From Thermoplasmata archaeon (lineage in GTDB: Archaea > Thermoplasmatota > Thermoplasmata > Thermoplasmatales > Thermoplasmataceae): 59,045 bases of DNA. The position numbers were made by a program, and so were the translations under genes. The stretch lies in contig JAKAWU010000003.1 of the NCBI GenBank assembly GCA_021816965.1, positions 1 to 59,045 of the forward strand. The letters are read 5' to 3'. The notes below the pieces were generated by a model, which saw only the letters and a list, made by a program, of their open reading frames with translations, had not been told where the DNA came from and ran no database searches. Shown piece after piece: positions 9,154 to 19,009 of this stretch; positions within the stretch are counted from its first letter, which is position 1, and every line of letters starts with the position of its first letter.

Positions 9154-10146
9154 GTGTTAAACAGAATCGGCATCAGGCAAATGATTGCAGGTGTTGCCTT
9201 CCTTGAGATTCCTGCTTTAGTTTTGGCGTATATGGTCAATTTTGTTTCTCTCCCTTTCTTTTATTTTATTCTCATTGTCTGGTCCGTTTTGATTCTGACT
9301 ACCTGGCTCTTCCTTATAACCCTGGTTGGTCACTCCACTCATCTGAGAAATGCATTTTTTGCACTATATTTTCCTGAAGCATCTCTATTCACCATGATAG
9401 CTTTTCTTCCACAGATTGGCTCTTTCAATCAACAAGTCATGTTGGTTCTATCATGTGTAACTATATTGGCATATCTCATTCCTTTTGGAATTATGCTCAA
9501 ATCTGGAACCAGGGAGATGGAGACAAAATCCTACATTGATGAAGCAATGACTGCACGACTCAGGGATCTTGTAGGGAAAAATCATAAAGTAATACCAGAG
9601 GTCCATATTATGCCTGCCCCGATTTATGGAAAAACTCATCTTGTTTCACAGGACATTCGTGCAAAGAGAATCCTCATCACGAAACAGCTTGCAGAAACTC
9701 TGACAAATGATGAAATGAATGCAGCATTGTGCAATGCATACTATATCGTAAAGTCAAGATGTTCTGTTAAAAACCTATTTGTTCTCTTCACTCCACTTGT
9801 TGCGTTGACTGACTTATTCGTCTATTTTATCATGGGAGGTTCTCCTTCATTAGGTGTTTTCCTTGTTCCTCTAACTGGTGTGTTACTTGTGTTGAGTATT
9901 ATACTTTTCCCATTACTTTCCATTGTTCTATTTGCAAAATTAAATCATATATACACCATTAATGCAGATAGGTTTGTAGTAAAAATTACAGGCAATGTTG
10001 CATCTCTTCTTTCGTCTCTCAACAAAATCCATACGATTCAGGGAAATATAACAACCTCGGACAGCAAACTCGTACAGAAATTTGTAAGTGGAAATGAGAA
10101 GTTCTACATTAAAAGAATTATGAAGCTGGAGAAGATACAAATGTAG
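9154..10146 (+). CDS. M48/HtpX-like membrane protein lacking the zinc-binding motif (GTG start)
   Basis: RILITKQLAETLTNDEMNAALCNAYYIVKSR aligns by eye with HtpX 'LL..L..DEl.aVlaHELsHi.nRD'; HExxH replaced by CNAYY; later ADRFVVKITGN. Confidence 0.6.
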   Translation: MLNRIGIRQMIAGVAFLEIPALVLAYMVNFVSLPFFYFILIVWSVLILTTWLFLITLVGHSTHLRNAFFALYFPEASLFTMIAFLPQIGSFNQQVMLVLSCVTILAYLIPFGIMLKSGTREMETKSYIDEAMTARLRDLVGKNHKVIPEVHIMPAPIYGKTHLVSQDIRAKRILITKQLAETLTNDEMNAALCNAYYIVKSRCSVKNLFVLFTPLVALTDLFVYFIMGGSPSLGVFLVPLTGVLLVLSIILFPLLSIVLFAKLNHIYTINADRFVVKITGNVASLLSSLNKIHTIQGNITTSDSKLVQKFVSGNEKFYIKRIMKLEKIQM

Positions 10147-10445
10147 AGTAGCAGATTAAGCATCAGAAAATTTGCATCTTTTCACCATGCAGAAGTTTAT
10201 TCAGAAAGCAGGTTCTAAACTAAGGAAACAATTATTATCTTACGACTTCAGAGAGTTATTCACTATCTTTAATCATTTAAATTGGAAGACTTATCAGGCT
10301 TGAAATTCACTGTAACTCGATACATAATAAGTACTATTAGTAATGCACACGTTTTTCATAATGAGATTCAGGTGGTTGGGCTTTGCTTCTCATAAAGTCA
10401 TAAAGTTAAAGAAACTGTAGCATATATTTATTATGAGCATTAACT

Positions 10446-11075
10446 ATGATCGATAGTGGATTGAAGGAGAGAAGGCCATATGTTATCCTGAATATGGCAC
10501 AGAGCATCAATGGATACATATCAGGCAGGGATGGAGAAAGAGTGCAGATATCCTCTGAATATGATTCTAAAAGAGTTATGGAATTGAGAAATAGTGTAGA
10601 TGCCATAATGATAGGTGGAAACACTTTGAGATCAGATAATCCTTTTCTGAAATCTGATAATTGCAGATTCAGGATAGTCCTGAAATCAGATGGAATACTT
10701 CAAATGGACTCGAATATCTTCAAGTCAGAAGGCACCGTCATTATTGTGAATGAATCAAAAGAAACAGTACATGGAAAGACCATCTGGATCTCTGGGGGAA
10801 AACCTCTAGATCTTAAGATTGTAATGAGTAAAATATATTCTATGGGAATCAGGAGGATACTTCTGGAAGGAGGGAAGAAGACTGCCATGAATTTTCTCAG
10901 AAATAGATTGGTAGATGAAATGTATTTGTTCATAGGGAATATTTTCATCGAAGAAGGAGGAATAAAGATGCTTGACAATTCAAAACGGATAAAAGAGATT
11001 ATAGTTAATGCAGAGATTATGGACAAAGGCATTCTTCTTAGGTTGAATCCCGAAAAAATAGGTGAAGCATTATGA
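10446..11075 (+). CDS. 2,5-diamino-6-ribosylamino-pyrimidinone 5'-phosphate reductase (RibD C-terminal/RIB7-like)
   Basis: PYVILNMAQSINGYISG, DAIMIGGNTLRSDNPFL, RRILLEGGKKTAMNFL. Confidence 0.85.
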   Translation: MIDSGLKERRPYVILNMAQSINGYISGRDGERVQISSEYDSKRVMELRNSVDAIMIGGNTLRSDNPFLKSDNCRFRIVLKSDGILQMDSNIFKSEGTVIIVNESKETVHGKTIWISGGKPLDLKIVMSKIYSMGIRRILLEGGKKTAMNFLRNRLVDEMYLFIGNIFIEEGGIKMLDNSKRIKEIIVNAEIMDKGILLRLNPEKIGEAL

Positions 11076-12301
11076 AAAATACCGGATATCTACGATTGGA
11101 TTGGGCGAGATCCCACATGCCAGTAAGTGCAAACATCAGGGAGACGTTTTTGAAAGAAAAACCATTGAAAGGCATAAGGATAGGCATGGCACTTCATGTC
11201 GAGGCAAAGACTGGAGTTTTTGCCCTTCTTCTCAAAGAAGGAGGGGCAGAGGTCCATATGGCATCATGCAACCCTTTGAGCACGGATGACTCAGTTGTAA
11301 AATCCCTGAAGGATGACTACGGCATGGATGTACACGCAAAGAAAGGGGAAACGGAGAAGGAATATTATGAATATCTTTACAGGGTTATAGATTCAGAACC
11401 TGATGTTATTGTGGATGATGGGGGAGATCTGGTGAAGATACTGCACACAGAGAGAAAAGATCTTCTGAAAAACATCATAGGTGGAAATGAGGAGACAACA
11501 ACAGGAGTTAATAGACTGAAGGTTATGGAGAAAACCGGAGAGTTGAAATTTCCCATGTTTGATGTAAACGATGCATCAATGAAACATCTTTTTGATAACA
11601 GGTACGGTACTGGGCAGAGTGCTCTTGACGGAATAATGAACGCAACAAATATCCTGATAGCGGGAAAGAATGTGACTGTAGTAGGCTTTGGATATTGCGG
11701 AAAGGGAATTGCGATGAGGATGAAGGGAATGGGTGCAAGGGTCATAGTGTCAGAAGTTGATCCAATAAAGGCAAATGAGGCTCTTATGGAAGGCTATTCT
11801 GTGATGCCACTTGCTGAGAGCCTGAAAATTTCGGACATGGCAGTAACTGCAACTGGCGTGAAATCTGTCATCCCCCTGGAAAGCATGAGGAATGCAAAGG
11901 ATGGAATAATTCTTTCAAACGCAGGTCATTTTGACAACGAAATTGACATACTTTCCCTTGAAAAAGGAAGCACATCCGTTGAGCAGGTCAGAGACTATGT
12001 GAAAAGATATGTTATGAAGGATGGCAGGTCAATATATATTATATCTGATGGAAGACTTGTGAATCTGGCAGCTGGACAGGGTCATCCAGTTGAAATAATG
12101 GACATGAGTTTTGCAATCCAGGCACTCACAGCAAAATACCTTGTTGAAAAACACAAAGAATTGAAACCTGCTGTGTATTCTGTTCCTGAAGATGTTGATA
12201 TTCATGTTGCTGAACTGAGGCTGAAAAGTCTTGGTATAGAAATAGACATCCCAACAGATGAACAGATCAAATACAGGAATTCATGGCTGGAGGGTACCTG
12301 A
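11072..12301 (+). CDS. ahcY: Adenosylhomocysteinase
   Basis: NAD-binding VVGFGYCGKGIAMRMKGMGA, GHFDNEIDI, AAGQGHPVEIMDMSFAIQAL. Confidence 0.95.
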   Translation: MKNTGYLRLDWARSHMPVSANIRETFLKEKPLKGIRIGMALHVEAKTGVFALLLKEGGAEVHMASCNPLSTDDSVVKSLKDDYGMDVHAKKGETEKEYYEYLYRVIDSEPDVIVDDGGDLVKILHTERKDLLKNIIGGNEETTTGVNRLKVMEKTGELKFPMFDVNDASMKHLFDNRYGTGQSALDGIMNATNILIAGKNVTVVGFGYCGKGIAMRMKGMGARVIVSEVDPIKANEALMEGYSVMPLAESLKISDMAVTATGVKSVIPLESMRNAKDGIILSNAGHFDNEIDILSLEKGSTSVEQVRDYVKRYVMKDGRSIYIISDGRLVNLAAGQGHPVEIMDMSFAIQALTAKYLVEKHKELKPAVYSVPEDVDIHVAELRLKSLGIEIDIPTDEQIKYRNSWLEGT

Positions 12302-13518
12302 TGGAGAAAAAAACCATTGTTTTCATTATAATGGACGGACTTGGGGACAGGATCTCAGACAAACTGAAAGACAGAACTCCAATGGAAGCTGCATACACTC
12401 CCAATATGGACTATATGGCAAGGAATGGCATAGCGGGAATGATGTATCCTGTGAAACAGGGTCTTGTATGTGGTTCTGACACCTCACATCTGTCACTCCT
12501 GGGATATGATCCATTGAAAGTATATACTGGAAGGGGCCCCTTTGAGGCAATGGGATTAGGCATGGATGTAATGGCAGGGGATATAGCATTCAGGGCTAAT
12601 TATTCCACGAGGAAAGGCAGGATTGTTCTGGACAGGAGGGCTGGAAGAATTGAGGAATCCACGGAGCCTCTGAGCAGAGCTATAAGTATTGAAGTTGATG
12701 GAATGAAGATTGATGTATCCTCCGGAGTTGAACACAGGGCAGCCCTTGTTATGCATGGGCCAGGTCTTTCTCCTGAGGTGTCAGATACAGATCCTCATGA
12801 GAATGGAAAGGAAATCCATAAATCATTACCAAAAAATGAGAACGCCATCAACACAACCCGTATCCTGGAGAAATACCTTGAAAAGAGCAGAACAATTCTG
12901 GACGAACATCCCATAAACAGAAAGAGGATCGAAGAAGGAAAAATGCCTGCAAATGAACTTCTTCTGAGAGGAGCAGGAAAGGCACCGGATCTTGAGCCAT
13001 TCCATGAGAAATATTCCATGAATGGATCATATATCATCGGGATTCCGATGATAAAGGGTCTTGCTAAGATGATTGGGATGAAGGAAATACCAGTAAAAGG
13101 CATGACCGGAGGCCATAATACGAATTATAATGGAAAACTGATTGCAGCTTCAGAAAATATTGGCAGGTCAGATTTCATACTCATGAACATTAAAGCGCCA
13201 GACGCCGCCGCACATGATAGAAATCCTGAGAGGAAGCTTGAGGCAATGGAGAGGATTGATGCCGCAATGAAAAATATACTTGGAAGGGAAGACGAATGCC
13301 TTATAGTTCTTACAGGGGATCATTCAACATCATCCTTGAGCGGTGAGCATACAGGTGATCCAGTACCTGTTGTATTCTATACAGCAGGCATTAGAAAACA
13401 GGGTGCCACAGGTTTCAATGAAAAGCATTGCTCCAAAACAGGGTTTGCAATGGAGAGCGGCAATGCCATGAATTACAGCCTGCAACTGGTTGACCGCCTC
13501 GAGAAATATGGTGCTTGA
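12301..13518 (+). CDS. apgM: 2,3-bisphosphoglycerate-independent phosphoglycerate mutase, archaeal type
   Basis: IIMDGLGDRISDKLKDRTPMEAAYTPNMDYMARNGIAG, GSDTSHLSLLGYDP, TGDHSTSS. Confidence 0.93.
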   Translation: MEKKTIVFIIMDGLGDRISDKLKDRTPMEAAYTPNMDYMARNGIAGMMYPVKQGLVCGSDTSHLSLLGYDPLKVYTGRGPFEAMGLGMDVMAGDIAFRANYSTRKGRIVLDRRAGRIEESTEPLSRAISIEVDGMKIDVSSGVEHRAALVMHGPGLSPEVSDTDPHENGKEIHKSLPKNENAINTTRILEKYLEKSRTILDEHPINRKRIEEGKMPANELLLRGAGKAPDLEPFHEKYSMNGSYIIGIPMIKGLAKMIGMKEIPVKGMTGGHNTNYNGKLIAASENIGRSDFILMNIKAPDAAAHDRNPERKLEAMERIDAAMKNILGREDECLIVLTGDHSTSSLSGEHTGDPVPVVFYTAGIRKQGATGFNEKHCSKTGFAMESGNAMNYSLQLVDRLEKYGA

Positions 13519-13594
13519 TGATCTTGAGCACCAGTCAACTTTCTTTTTTTGAATTTTAGCGAAAACCTTATATGCAGTAATGTGTATGACATTT

Positions 13595-14263
13595 ATGGTA
13601 CAAATCCCTCTTAAAGGTAAGACACATAGTGTAACAAATGGTTCCAGACCTATGGAAACGTTCACTATGCGAACAAAAGACAAAGAAAGAACTTATTCTG
13701 TTAAGATGGGATTCCTATATGGTGTTGTAAGTATGGCCCTATTGTGGTGGATTCCGGTAATTGGGCCTTTCTATTCGGGGTATATTTCAGGAAGAAAAGC
13801 GGGAAATACCAGGGATGCTCTCACAGTATCACTGGTGATGTCATCACTAATAATTTTCACTTCCATATATCTGATGGCCACGCAGGTGCAGGCCACAAGT
13901 TTTGTGGGATATTACCTGAAGGATGGTGTTTACGCATTTTCAGTTCAACCTATAGCTGCTGCATCAAATCTTGCAGTTTACACTGAGACATTCTATGGAC
14001 AGATCACAACCCTTTCGCTGATTGTTCCGAGCAGTCTTGTAATATTCAATGCAACCTCCATGCTCGGAGGAAGTGTATCATCAACAATAAATGAGGAAAT
14101 TAGGAAACCTGTTTCCGTACAACCCCCATTTACAACATTCCCAACAGGTTATTCAGAAGTTGCAAGGGGTTCTGGCACACGGGGGACAATGGGTACCAGA
14201 TCCATAAACTCATACAATGAAGAAACTGAATCCCTGAAAGAGGCATATTACGATAGATTATAA
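13595..14263 (+). CDS. Polytopic membrane protein of unknown function
   Basis: Hydrophobic segments; TATA-like ccttatatg just upstream; possible paralogue of 224-673. Confidence 0.65.
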   Translation: MVQIPLKGKTHSVTNGSRPMETFTMRTKDKERTYSVKMGFLYGVVSMALLWWIPVIGPFYSGYISGRKAGNTRDALTVSLVMSSLIIFTSIYLMATQVQATSFVGYYLKDGVYAFSVQPIAAASNLAVYTETFYGQITTLSLIVPSSLVIFNATSMLGGSVSSTINEEIRKPVSVQPPFTTFPTGYSEVARGSGTRGTMGTRSINSYNEETESLKEAYYDRL

Positions 14264-14325
14264 CAGAAGAAAAATTAATAAACTTCCCCTTAAGTTTAAT
14301 ATACTGAATTTGTATTTTGCAGGAA

Positions 14326-15651
14326 ATGATAGATATAAAACTCCTGAGGGAGAATCCTGAGACTTTTTACACATCTATGAAAAAAAGATTTCAGGATGCT
14401 AGCATAATAGACAGATTTATTGAGATTGATGCCAAATGGAGAGAGAATACAAAAGAGGTAAACTCGCTCAGGAACAAGAGAAACACGATCAGCCTACAGA
14501 TATCTTCGATGGTCAAATCGGGTGGGAATACACAGGAACTGAAAGATCAGGTCAAGGATATTAACCTAAAACTTGAAATTATTGAAAAGGAAAATAATGA
14601 GATAGATAACGAGAGAATACGCATAGTAAACATGATCCCAAATATAATTGAAGATACTGTCCCGGTTAACAAGGGTGATGAAAACAACAAATTCATCAGG
14701 GGGAATGGAATAGCAAAAGTAAAAAAGGAAGACATCAAGGAATACCTGAATGCAACGGAAGGAACTGGAAAATATGTAGAGATAGCAGAAACGGTCAGCC
14801 ATGTAGATACTATGGAAAAATTCAATCTCGCAGATCTTGAAAGGGCAACAAAAATATCGGGGGCCCGTTTTTACTTCACGAAGAACAGGTTGCTGAAGTT
14901 GGAACTTGCCCTGATAAACTATGGAATTGACTTCCTTTCCGAAAGAGGTTTTACAGTTATGGAGCCTCCGCCAATGATAAGTGGGGACGTAGTGTGGAAA
15001 GCAACAGACCAGGCAACATTTGATGATGCAATTTACAGGATAGATGGGGAGAATTTATGCCTCATATCTACTTCGGAGCATCCAATTGCTGCAATGCTGA
15101 TGAATGAAACACTTGATCCCAAGGAACTTCCATTGAAGATTGGTGGCTTTTCTCCATGCTACAGAAAGGAGGCTGGGGCCCATGGAAAGGACACAAAGGG
15201 AATATTCAGGGTACATTATTTCAAGAAAATTGAACAATTCATCTTTTGCAGGCCAGAGGATTCATGGGATTTCATGGAAGAGCTTGCAGGAAATACAGAA
15301 CTGATCCTTCAGAATCTCGGAATTCCATACCGTGTTGTAAACACTTGTTCTGGTGAGTTAGGAAATCTTGCTGCAAAGAAATACGATATAGAAGGATGGT
15401 TTCCAAATCAGGGCAAATTCAGGGAACTCGCCTCTATTTCAAACGATTTGGACTATCAGGCAAGATCCCTGAATATAAAGTACAGAACACCTGATGGAAA
15501 CGCAGTCATACACACATTGAATGGGACTGCCATTCCAACGGAGAGGATGATGGTTGCAATACTGGAGAATTTTACTGACGGTGATGAGATACATATCCCT
15601 GAGGTGCTGATACCTTATACTGGGTTTGACACGATCTATGCAGAAAACTAA
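14326..15651 (+). CDS. serS: Seryl-tRNA synthetase
   Basis: LREN, coiled-coil arm, ISTSEHPIAAMLMNE, FRVHYFKKIEQFIFC, LNGTAIPTERMMVAILEN. ORF begins 14317; ATG 14326 preferred. Confidence 0.95.
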   Translation: MIDIKLLRENPETFYTSMKKRFQDASIIDRFIEIDAKWRENTKEVNSLRNKRNTISLQISSMVKSGGNTQELKDQVKDINLKLEIIEKENNEIDNERIRIVNMIPNIIEDTVPVNKGDENNKFIRGNGIAKVKKEDIKEYLNATEGTGKYVEIAETVSHVDTMEKFNLADLERATKISGARFYFTKNRLLKLELALINYGIDFLSERGFTVMEPPPMISGDVVWKATDQATFDDAIYRIDGENLCLISTSEHPIAAMLMNETLDPKELPLKIGGFSPCYRKEAGAHGKDTKGIFRVHYFKKIEQFIFCRPEDSWDFMEELAGNTELILQNLGIPYRVVNTCSGELGNLAAKKYDIEGWFPNQGKFRELASISNDLDYQARSLNIKYRTPDGNAVIHTLNGTAIPTERMMVAILENFTDGDEIHIPEVLIPYTGFDTIYAEN

Positions 15652-15661
15652 GAATAAAAAT

Positions 15662-17116
15662 TTATTTTATTTTATTGGGATATGACATTTTAGCTGAAAT
15701 AGGTGAGAATTTTTTCCACCTGTCCAGTAATGGGAGATATTCCTCATTCACCTTATCCATTATATTTAGATAATTCAGTATTCCAATGACTGCGGTGTCG
15801 CCATCCCTCACAGCAGATATAAGATCTCTTGTAATATTGGTGGAGTCTCCACCTGAGAAAAGTTTTGGAATGCTGGTCATACCGCTCTGATCAACAATAA
15901 TATGTCCTTGTGGTGTTAGTTTGAGTCTTTTGGCGTACTCTTCCCCAAGGAATGAAAAATCAGTTTCCTGACCAGTTGCTTCTATGACAAAATCAATATC
16001 CATGGTGAATGTTTTTTCTTTCATGGGTACAGGTTTTGATCTTCCTGTGCTATCTGAAATCATTTCATTCTTCCAATATTTTATTGCAACGATTCTGTTT
16101 CCTTCTTTGACATATTCAAATGGGGTAACTTCCCACATATAGTCAATTCCTTCAGTAAGAGTTTCTTCCATTTCCTCATCGGCATTTGTGGATGGAAAGC
16201 CAGGTCTGTCAGTTTCCCTTCTTCTGTACATTATCTTTATACTCTTTGCCCCAAGTCTCATGGAGATTCTTGCAGCATCATTGGCAGTGAATCCTCCACC
16301 AATCACGATTACATTTTTTCCAACGTCAACATGATCACCCAGTGCAATCTTTCCAAGAAATTCAGTGGCATGCATTATGTTTTCAGCATCGCTTCCAGTG
16401 GTTCCTGTCATCCTTGGCCTGTGATTTCCAACTCCGATGAAAACAGCATCAAAATCATTCATTATATCTGAGAACAATACGTCTTTCCCAACTTTTGTGT
16501 TTAACTTTACCTCGACACCCTGAGACTGAATAAATCGCATTTCCTTATCTATTACGTCATCGGGTAGTCTGTATCTTGGAATCCCTACCCTCATGAAACC
16601 TCCAGTAACTGGTAAAGCCTCAAAAACAGTTACCTTAACTCCCTGTATGGCAAGGTAATAGGCAGTACTCATTCCTGCTGGCCCCGATCCTATAACCGCA
16701 ACTTTCCTGTTTAAGAAACCTCTTCTCTTCACATTAATTATCTTTGAATAGTCATCGAATTTATCAGCAGCATATCTCTTGAGATGACGTATGGCAAGGG
16801 GGCCCCCGGTATCATACATGACACAAATGTCCTCACAGTTATGTGTGCATACTCTTCCAATAATTGCAGGAAATGGCAAATTCTCAAAAACAATCCTCAC
16901 TGTCTGGGCAGGATCACCGATGGCAGTGCTATTTATGTAACCACCAATATCGAGGCTTGCAGGGCACGCCTGTGTACATATATTACATCCAATGCATCTT
17001 GATGCCTCAGTGGTGGCCTCATCATTTGAGTATTCTATCAGAGGTTCGAGAGTGAAACTCTTCATCCTTTTTTCAGCTTCTTCCTCCCTAATTTTAACTC
17101 TTTCGAATCTCAGCAT
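15662..17116 (-). CDS. GltD-like NAD(P)H oxidoreductase (glutamate synthase small-subunit family)
   Basis: CIGCNICTQACPASLDI, VIGSGPAGMSTAYYLAIQGVKVTVFEALPVTGGFMRVGIPRYRLP. Confidence 0.88.
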   Translation of the reverse strand: MLRFERVKIREEEAEKRMKSFTLEPLIEYSNDEATTEASRCIGCNICTQACPASLDIGGYINSTAIGDPAQTVRIVFENLPFPAIIGRVCTHNCEDICVMYDTGGPLAIRHLKRYAADKFDDYSKIINVKRRGFLNRKVAVIGSGPAGMSTAYYLAIQGVKVTVFEALPVTGGFMRVGIPRYRLPDDVIDKEMRFIQSQGVEVKLNTKVGKDVLFSDIMNDFDAVFIGVGNHRPRMTGTTGSDAENIMHATEFLGKIALGDHVDVGKNVIVIGGGFTANDAARISMRLGAKSIKIMYRRRETDRPGFPSTNADEEMEETLTEGIDYMWEVTPFEYVKEGNRIVAIKYWKNEMISDSTGRSKPVPMKEKTFTMDIDFVIEATGQETDFSFLGEEYAKRLKLTPQGHIIVDQSGMTSIPKLFSGGDSTNITRDLISAVRDGDTAVIGILNYLNIMDKVNEEYLPLLDRWKKFSPISAKMSYPNKIK

Positions 17117-17174
17117 TGAGCACCTTTTTCATGATGTTTATAAAATTAATAACTCTTTTGTAACGATGAAGCAA

Positions 17175-17582
17175 TCAATTCGATACAAAATGAGGCACTA
17201 TTACTATTGCTGCAAATAAATTAAACAGAACTATGAACGTCAGGATGGTATATAGCCTGTTTCTTGTATACATATAATCTACCAAGGATGAAAAAAGTAC
17301 AGTAACGGGGGTGAATATAAGTACCCAGAGTCCTAGTGAAATAAAGCCAAGTGCATCAAAATGTGCTATACTTTGAGGAATTAAAACGGGTGAAAATGAA
17401 GACGAATTGTATGAAGGGCTTTTTGGATTTTCATAGTTTGCTAGCTGGGAAATTGGAATTCCATTTGCATTTCCATTGATGAACATCAAACCTGTTCCAA
17501 TAACAATGCAGGCTATGCTCAATATGATCGCATATTTCAAAATCGCACTCACTACTGATGTCAGTTTATCTGAGGTTTCCAT
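17175..17582 (-). CDS. DUF1634-like membrane protein
   Basis: 135-aa three-TM protein overlapping the TauE gene; typical TauE partner architecture. Confidence 0.7.
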   Translation of the reverse strand: METSDKLTSVVSAILKYAIILSIACIVIGTGLMFINGNANGIPISQLANYENPKSPSYNSSSFSPVLIPQSIAHFDALGFISLGLWVLIFTPVTVLFSSLVDYMYTRNRLYTILTFIVLFNLFAAIVIVPHFVSN

Positions 17583-18549
17583 ATTTGCCCTCCGCTATTG
17601 ATAATTTGATAAAGAGAAGTATAACCAATATGATTGAGAACGTAACAGAAATCCCAAAGCCGTCTATGGGTGGAATGTTATATATTTTAGACAGTGTAAT
17701 TCCTTTAAAAATCATATCAACTCCAAGAAAACTCAAAACTGTGAAGAATATCCATCTTATTTCTTTGTTTGAAATTTTAAGGAGAACTGCTGATCCTATC
17801 CTAGATCCAACGAGAACACCAATGGCTGTTGCTGAAGCAAGGAAAAATTGGATATATCCTGCATACCAGTAAATACTGCTTCCTGTTGCAGCTGTTATGC
17901 CTATCATGAAGTTGCTTGTAGTGGTAGTAACCTTCATAGGAAGATTCATTGCCCAATCCATTCCTAAAACTTTAAGCGCACCGCTTCCAATTCCAAGAAG
18001 TCCTGATAAAAGGCCTGCAAAAAACATTATAATCTCACCGAGCCACCATCTGACACCTGTGTAGCGAACTTCCTTTTTAGATTTTTCATCATAATATTTA
18101 CCGCTAAGTTGAAACACTCTGCTGGTAAAATCCAATGGTTTTTCTTCGGGATATTCATATTTCCCTCTCTTAACCGTAGGTAATATGGAAGTCAGAATCA
18201 CCACACCAAAAAGAAGATAAAGTATATACTGGAGATTGTGTGTTACAACGATCTCAAAGGTAAGCGCACCGATGATTGCTCCCAGGGTAGTGGCAACCTC
18301 AAGCCCTACTCCAATCTTGATATTTGCTATTCCCTTTTTAGTATAGGTACTTGCTGAACCTGCAGACGTTGCAATGGTGGAAATTAGACTTGCACCTGTT
18401 GCATATTCAATCGGGACTCCATAGAAAAGTGTAAGAAGCGGAACAAGAACTGATCCTCCACCAAGTCCCGTCAATGAACCTATAATCCCCGCTATAACGC
18501 CTCCTGCGAGAATAAGAAGAAACTCTGTCAGGGCACTATAGTCTATCAT
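17566..18549 (-). CDS. TauE/SafE-family permease
   Basis: GGVIAGIIGSLTGLGGGSVLVPLL and second GLLSGLLGIGSGALKV repeat. Confidence 0.88.
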   Translation of the reverse strand: MIDYSALTEFLLILAGGVIAGIIGSLTGLGGGSVLVPLLTLFYGVPIEYATGASLISTIATSAGSASTYTKKGIANIKIGVGLEVATTLGAIIGALTFEIVVTHNLQYILYLLFGVVILTSILPTVKRGKYEYPEEKPLDFTSRVFQLSGKYYDEKSKKEVRYTGVRWWLGEIIMFFAGLLSGLLGIGSGALKVLGMDWAMNLPMKVTTTTSNFMIGITAATGSSIYWYAGYIQFFLASATAIGVLVGSRIGSAVLLKISNKEIRWIFFTVLSFLGVDMIFKGITLSKIYNIPPIDGFGISVTFSIILVILLFIKLSIAEGKYGNLR

Positions 18550-18592
18550 TTCGTCCGGATTACTTTATTTTATAATAGCATTTGTGATTTTT

Positions 18593-18994
18593 CTATATAT
18601 CTATAATTATTCTCATCGGTGAAGCATTTTCTGTTCTGCTACCTGAGTAGGTAGCTGCCTTTGGTATGTTTATTAGAGAACCTGGTTCTTTTATCCTCTC
18701 CATTGACATTGTTATAATCAAATTTCCGTTCTTCTTTTCAATTTCTATGCATTTTATAGGGATAAGCCATTCAAGATCAAAGATATAGATAAGTTCATTC
18801 AGATATCTTATGGCATTTGTCGAGTATTCCCCACCATCTTTTAATGTAATATTCTTTACAATCATTGTACCTTTAGGAGAAAAGTCAACCATAACTTTCC
18901 TAAATGCCTGTGCCATTTGTTCAAAAAAAGAATTTATATCAGTAAAATAAATTTCAAACATTATGTCTGATCCGTGTTCTAATATTTTAAACAT
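18593..18994 (-). CDS. Archease-like protein (divergent)
   Basis: N-terminal LEHGSDIMFEIYF resembles archease DHTADI; C-terminal PKAATYSG...IIIDI resembles KAVTYH...VVLDI. Confidence 0.6.
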   Translation of the reverse strand: MFKILEHGSDIMFEIYFTDINSFFEQMAQAFRKVMVDFSPKGTMIVKNITLKDGGEYSTNAIRYLNELIYIFDLEWLIPIKCIEIEKKNGNLIITMSMERIKEPGSLINIPKAATYSGSRTENASPMRIIIDI

Positions 18995-19009
18995 AAAAAA
19001 AAATAGGGT

